A stretch of 64,000 nt of DNA, from assembly GCA_049889095.1 (NCBI GenBank), contig JBLJFK010000008.1; one strand, 5' to 3'. Below are positions 62,201 to 64,000 of this stretch, one piece after another. The notes below the pieces were generated by a model. That model was not told where the DNA came from. It searched no databases and saw nothing but the letters and a program-made list of their open reading frames with translations. Each line of letters opens with the position of its first letter. Position 1 is the first letter of the stretch. A program made the translations under genes and the position numbers. The DNA comes from Ewingella sp049889095. Lineage in GTDB: Bacteria; Pseudomonadota; Gammaproteobacteria; Enterobacterales; Enterobacteriaceae.

Positions 62201-62254
62201 TTGTCTGTCGGTACGGGTAAGATTGTGGTGGTTCCAGCCGACGTTAAAAAATAG
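56216..62254 (+). CDS. yfhM: Bacterial alpha-2-macroglobulin (YfhM type)
   Basis: 2012 residues. Two N-terminal hydrophobic stretches (about 3-33 and 73-95) anchor it; unlike the 1653-residue Escherichia YfhM there is no lipobox. MG domains follow, with acidic low-complexity inserts near 385 and 600, the alpha-2-macroglobulin core (SDRGVYRPGDTFNI, KPVAYWSGIVPVNG) and the thioester motif Cys1520-Ser-Glu-Gln1523 in DYPYYCSEQIVS. The protein traps attacking proteases through the thioester in the periplasm. It is followed after 3 bp by pbpC, the conserved partner, which is thought to mend peptidoglycan. A conserved C-terminal segment FVYQIKSTNTGSFVIPPAF closes it. Confidence 0.93.
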   Translation: MDLLRFLLRLPFTLIKGVCWVVANVFWLIGRILRPVVGNIQWRAPDWAVNSTRGVKNGFGRLERGVDNHPKSVGAGVLLLVLLAVGGFYGYHVWLNRPQPIEPAPLVYQETTLNVSGPQLVNYNTNSRLPQEIVLNFRNSVAPITLVGKNVDQGISLSPTVDGQWRWRNASTLVFTPKAPLPMGAAYKIKLDPVKLLAPQSKITQTDYAVSVPSFDYQLGQAEYYQDPQDAKKRSAIFRVQFNAPVDVASFEKQISLGLIEGKETPEKKLNYSLVYDEKKLNAWVHSEALQALDHGGSVHIAIGKGVKSTAPGQPTATLKNNWVAVPTLYSLAVKDVSATVVDTSDNKGERALIVALSDAVKDKEIGSAVKAWLLPQKNPKNNDNNDDDENAIYPWDISEVDTGIINQSAPVKLTLNDAEQEYQPQFSFKFDAPANRFMLIEIANTLTSFGGYKMPEKRYQVVTVPDYPTSLSFMSQGSLLSMSGEKQISVAARNVPGLKLDIKRVIPSQLQHIVSFKSSEYSSAQFNRLGDEYFTEHFEYTHAVNNEKPGEVSYQGIDLSRYLSDNPNARRGVFLLTLTPWDPAKKEVKTDDATQDDQYSNDEDESEPAAGDSRFVVITDLGIISKRSQDNTRDVFVQSVHSGLPVFNANVSVIGKNGVVLLSQTTDGDGHARFPALDVYKNERQPVMFLVEKEGDVSFLPTGEYNDRGLDLSRFDISGEETPSDPRTLSSYLFSDRGVYRPGDTFNIGLITRTAEWGNSLAGVPVRAEIRDPRDTLMSTQPLTLNASGFNELSYATSDSSPTGEWNVYLYLINKDKTGKDKDASTLLGHVAVNVKEFEPDQLKVKLNLTPDRKQGWVKPSELKANIDVQNLFGTPAQERRVTSKLTLRPMYPSFDQFPDYLFYENRTNSDGFETELQDQTTDVEGKAAIPLDLKSYADATYQLQLLSEAFTAGSGRSVAATARVLVSPYDYLVGVKADGDLGYINKGAERHLNLIAVNPSLEKVALPDLTLSLIEQKYISVLTKQDSGVYKYQSKMREIPVSDQALSIAAAGQDLLLETRQPGDYVLVVKTAQGQVLNRVAYSVAGNANLSRSLDRNAELKLKLNQGEYQPGEEIEIAINAPYTGSGLITIEKDKVYSWQWFRTSTTSSVQKIRVPANMEGNGYLNVQFVRDVNSDEIFMSPLSYGVMPFKISTSARKAGLQLTSPDVIKPGQMLPIVVNTDSPQNVVVFAVDEGILQVARYKLKDPLEYFFRKRELSVQSAQILDLILPEFSKLMSLTSAPGGDAGEGLDLHLNPFKRKRDKPVAYWSGIVPVNGQAQFNYPVPDYFNGKIRVMAISVTPDKIGMAQTGTTVRDNFIMTPNVPSMVAPGDEFDVSVGVSNNLEGLGDQPVAISVNLTPPPQLEVVGSAKQSLQLAAKREGNLTFRLRAKASLGDAPLVFEATYADKSSRRVISTSVRPAMPFRTQSVMGRMSGKNQTVDNLRSMFDAYAKRDARVSNSPLVLTSGLAQYLEDYPYYCSEQIVSRSIPLILQSKYPEMKGKMSQMDVNTQLNNMLRTLRSRQNDSGAIGLWQSSPVADPFVTPYVVQYMLLAKSAGYALPAGMLEDANTALRELAASKYDDLYHLRLRAFAVYLLTLQGEVTTNSLASVQDSLQTLYASSWQTDLSALYLASSYRLLKMDDEANKLLQPSWNELSKAYNTAWWSQNYFDPLVQDATRLYLITRHFPEKAKSIPPQVLENIVRSLKEERYTTYSSAMSILALDSYSSQIAHLAQDHDSSQTAQQTRAGNLSITAVSKNKALTPEVISTLQGLFAQGSFTADAQAIQFTNPNDAPAWYVVTQSGYDLQAPQKAISRGLEISRDYTDAQGKPVTQVTLGEKINVHLKIRANAKEGLSNLAIVDLLPGGFEVVQQAAPEPENADDSQPDSVWRSPIAADGSTWQPDYSDIRDDRVIIYGSASTEVQEFVYQIKSTNTGSFVIPPAFGEAMYDREIQALSVGTGKIVVVPADVKK

Positions 62255-62257
62255 CGT

Positions 62258-64000
62258 ATGCTGAACACAACGTCTTTTAAGCATCTCTTACAAAACGGCC
62301 TGATGGCCGTTTTTTTGCTGGCTCTGGTGGTGATCGGCTTTCGCCTGTGGCCGCATCCGCCGCTGTCACAAGGTCTGCCCCTGTCCAGCACTTACTACGA
62401 CCGGCATGGCGTGTTGCTGCGGATTTCGCTGGCAAATGATGAGCGTTACCGAACCTGGACGCCGTTGGAACAGATTTCACCCCGGCTGATCAACGGCATC
62501 CAGTTGCACGAAGACAGCTGGTTTTATTATCATCCGGGCTTCAACCCGGTCAGCCTGCTACGCGGCTTCTGGCGCAGTTATATACGCGGTGCTAAGTTGC
62601 AGGGTGGCTCAACGCTGACCATGCAACTGGCGCGTATGCACTGGCATCTCAATACCCGCACGCCGTCGGGCAAGCTGTGGCAGATTATCCGCGCCGTGCA
62701 GCTTGAACTCAGTTATTCCAAACACGATATTCTTGAGGCCTACCTTAATTACACACCCTATGGCCGCAATATCGAAAGTATCGGTGCCGCCAGCCTGATC
62801 TATTTCGGCAAAGCACCGCAGGATCTGACGCTGCCGGAAGCGCTGACGCTGGCCGTATTACCGCAGTCACCCAGTTTTCGTATTGATACCCGTACCGGCG
62901 TACTGGGCAGTGTACTGAATCTGGCCCGCAACCGGCTGTTCGCCCGCTGGCAGCAACACTATTCGACCGACAGCAGCCAGATTGCGTTGTTTAAACTGCC
63001 GCTGAGCCTGCGCCAGCCGGAGCAGATGCCCTACATTGCGCCGCACTTTATCGAGCAAATCCGCCAGGACCACCCGCCTTTACAGCGCACCGACAATCGC
63101 GTCGATACCGAACTGGACGCCGGCCTGCAAAAGTTGGTGGAAAAACAGGTCGATGCTTTTATTACCCGCAACGCCAGCCGGGGCATTCACAATGCGGCGG
63201 TGCTGCTGGTGGATACGCGGGATATGGGCGTGCGGGCGCTGGTCGGCTCCGCCAATTATTACGACCGACATATTCAGGGCCAGGTGAACGGCACGCGCGC
63301 CAAGCGTTCGCCCGGCTCCACCCTCAAGCCGTTTATCTATGCGCTGGGATTGGAGCAGGGCGTGCTGCATCCGATGACCATTCTTAAAGATGTGCCTTCA
63401 ACATTCGGAGCCTATGCGCCCGAGAACTTTGACCGGCGTTTCCTCGGGCCGGTGACCGCCACCGACGCGCTGAATTTTAGCCGCAATATCCCGGCGGTCT
63501 ACGTGGCATCACGGCTGCGCAACCCGACGCTGTATCAGTTTATCCGCCTGTCAGGTGTCGCCAATATGGCCAGCGAAAATCACTACGGCCTGTCGCTGGT
63601 GCTTGGCGGCGGTGAAGTGACGGTGCAGGAGCTGGCCAGACTGTATGCCTTGCTGGCAAACCGTGGAGAACTCAAGCCCCTGCGCCTGCAAAAAAATGAC
63701 CTGTCCTCCACGCCGGTACGCCTGCTGAGCGAAGAGGCCAGTTTTATCACCCTCGACATGCTACGACAGCACCGGCGGCCCGGCGACACTCTGGCCCAAA
63801 GGCCGACCTCGCTGCCGGTGTACTGGAAAACCGGCACGTCATGGGGATTTCGTGACGCCTGGACCGCCGGGATTTTCGGCCCTTATGTACTGATCGTGTG
63901 GGAGGGGAACTTCGATAATAAGGGCAACGGCGCATTTGTCGGTGCCGATGCCGCCGCGCCGTTGTTCTTCAATATTATCGACAGCGTGCAGGCCAACTAC
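62258..64000 (+). CDS. pbpC: Penicillin-binding protein 1C PbpC (partial, 3' end outside window)
   Basis: 581 codons to the right edge, still open. A single N-terminal helix (about 15-31) precedes a GT51 glycosyltransferase domain (HEDSWFYYHPGF; KLQGGSTLTMQLARM) and a transpeptidase domain with SPGSTLKPF (Ser and Lys of SxxK), LNFSRNIPAV (SxN) and YWKTGTSWGFRDAW (KTGT). All catalytic motifs are present. The ATG at 62258 lies 3 bp after the yfhM stop. The end of the transpeptidase domain and the C-terminal biPBP domain fall outside the window. Confidence 0.95.
   Translation, partial: MLNTTSFKHLLQNGLMAVFLLALVVIGFRLWPHPPLSQGLPLSSTYYDRHGVLLRISLANDERYRTWTPLEQISPRLINGIQLHEDSWFYYHPGFNPVSLLRGFWRSYIRGAKLQGGSTLTMQLARMHWHLNTRTPSGKLWQIIRAVQLELSYSKHDILEAYLNYTPYGRNIESIGAASLIYFGKAPQDLTLPEALTLAVLPQSPSFRIDTRTGVLGSVLNLARNRLFARWQQHYSTDSSQIALFKLPLSLRQPEQMPYIAPHFIEQIRQDHPPLQRTDNRVDTELDAGLQKLVEKQVDAFITRNASRGIHNAAVLLVDTRDMGVRALVGSANYYDRHIQGQVNGTRAKRSPGSTLKPFIYALGLEQGVLHPMTILKDVPSTFGAYAPENFDRRFLGPVTATDALNFSRNIPAVYVASRLRNPTLYQFIRLSGVANMASENHYGLSLVLGGGEVTVQELARLYALLANRGELKPLRLQKNDLSSTPVRLLSEEASFITLDMLRQHRRPGDTLAQRPTSLPVYWKTGTSWGFRDAWTAGIFGPYVLIVWEGNFDNKGNGAFVGADAAAPLFFNIIDSVQANY

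Noticed and set aside
1..64000. CRISPR array or rRNA genes
   Set aside because: No regularly spaced direct repeats beyond the 15-bp tandem at 26440 and no rRNA-like sequence were seen.

Overview
The window is a 64 kb piece of an enterobacterial chromosome, and almost every core gene and gene order is familiar from Escherichia, Serratia and Yersinia. Separate ccmH and ccmI, an lldPRD operon beside argW, a 2012-residue YfhM without a lipobox, and Serratia/Yersinia-type palindromic intergenic repeats point to the Yersiniaceae side of the order (Rahnella, Rouxiella, Ewingella or Serratia-like). Genus is not decidable from sequence reading alone.

Layout. 1-12003, minus strand: the end of the histidine/lysine-arginine-ornithine transporter (hisJ, hisQ), ubiX, then the cvpA-purF and accD-folC-dedD blocks, dedA, and pdxB-usg-truA. 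12296-17852: a DMT exporter, flk, a YbiR-type anion permease and a Met/His-rich PepSY plus DUF2946 pair that looks copper-related. 17983-33848: fabB, mnmC, the prmB-aroC-mepA-yfcA-epmC-yfcL block, smrB, sixA, and the fatty-acid genes fadIJ, yfcZ and fadL. FadR-like operators sit upstream of fabB, fadI and fadL, so synthesis, uptake and breakdown of fatty acids appear tied to one regulator. 33943-43076: mlaA, the complete cytochrome c maturation operon ccmABCDEFG(dsbE)HI, and yfdC.

43167-50880 is the accessory region. It starts at tRNA-Arg(CCT) (argW), a classic integration site. It holds (i) a C-terminal relic of an IS5-family transposase; (ii) a minus-strand type VI secretion cargo cassette: a Tlde1-like L,D-transpeptidase effector, a four-helix membrane protein (probable immunity) and Hcp; (iii) phage debris with a strong terminator and a 19-nt sequence that closely resembles the P2/P4/186 cos site; (iv) an AT-rich three-gene operon sce7726 (PD-(D/E)XK nuclease-like), sce7725 (phage P4 Beta-like) and a Zn-ribbon/RES NADase-like protein; (v) a second copy of the argW 3' end (attR); (vi) a second Hcp cassette (Hcp, unknown effector candidate, DUF1493 protein) bracketed by IS5-family relics. 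The order cos, cargo, att is the order of a P4-like satellite, in which the cargo position is known to carry anti-phage genes. The island is best read as a decayed P4-type satellite whose defence cargo survived while its integrase was lost, with type VI cargo cassettes placed around it. No type VI structural gene other than hcp is present, so these cassettes would depend on an apparatus encoded elsewhere.

50884-54451 is lldPRD (L-lactate uptake and oxidation) with two LldR-like operators about 120 bp apart. After three small proteins of unknown role (a 38-residue membrane peptide, a membrane protein, a collagen-like secreted protein) the window ends with the bacterial alpha-2-macroglobulin gene yfhM and the first 581 codons of pbpC, a conserved pair linking periplasmic protease defence to peptidoglycan repair. 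No CRISPR array and no rRNA genes were seen.
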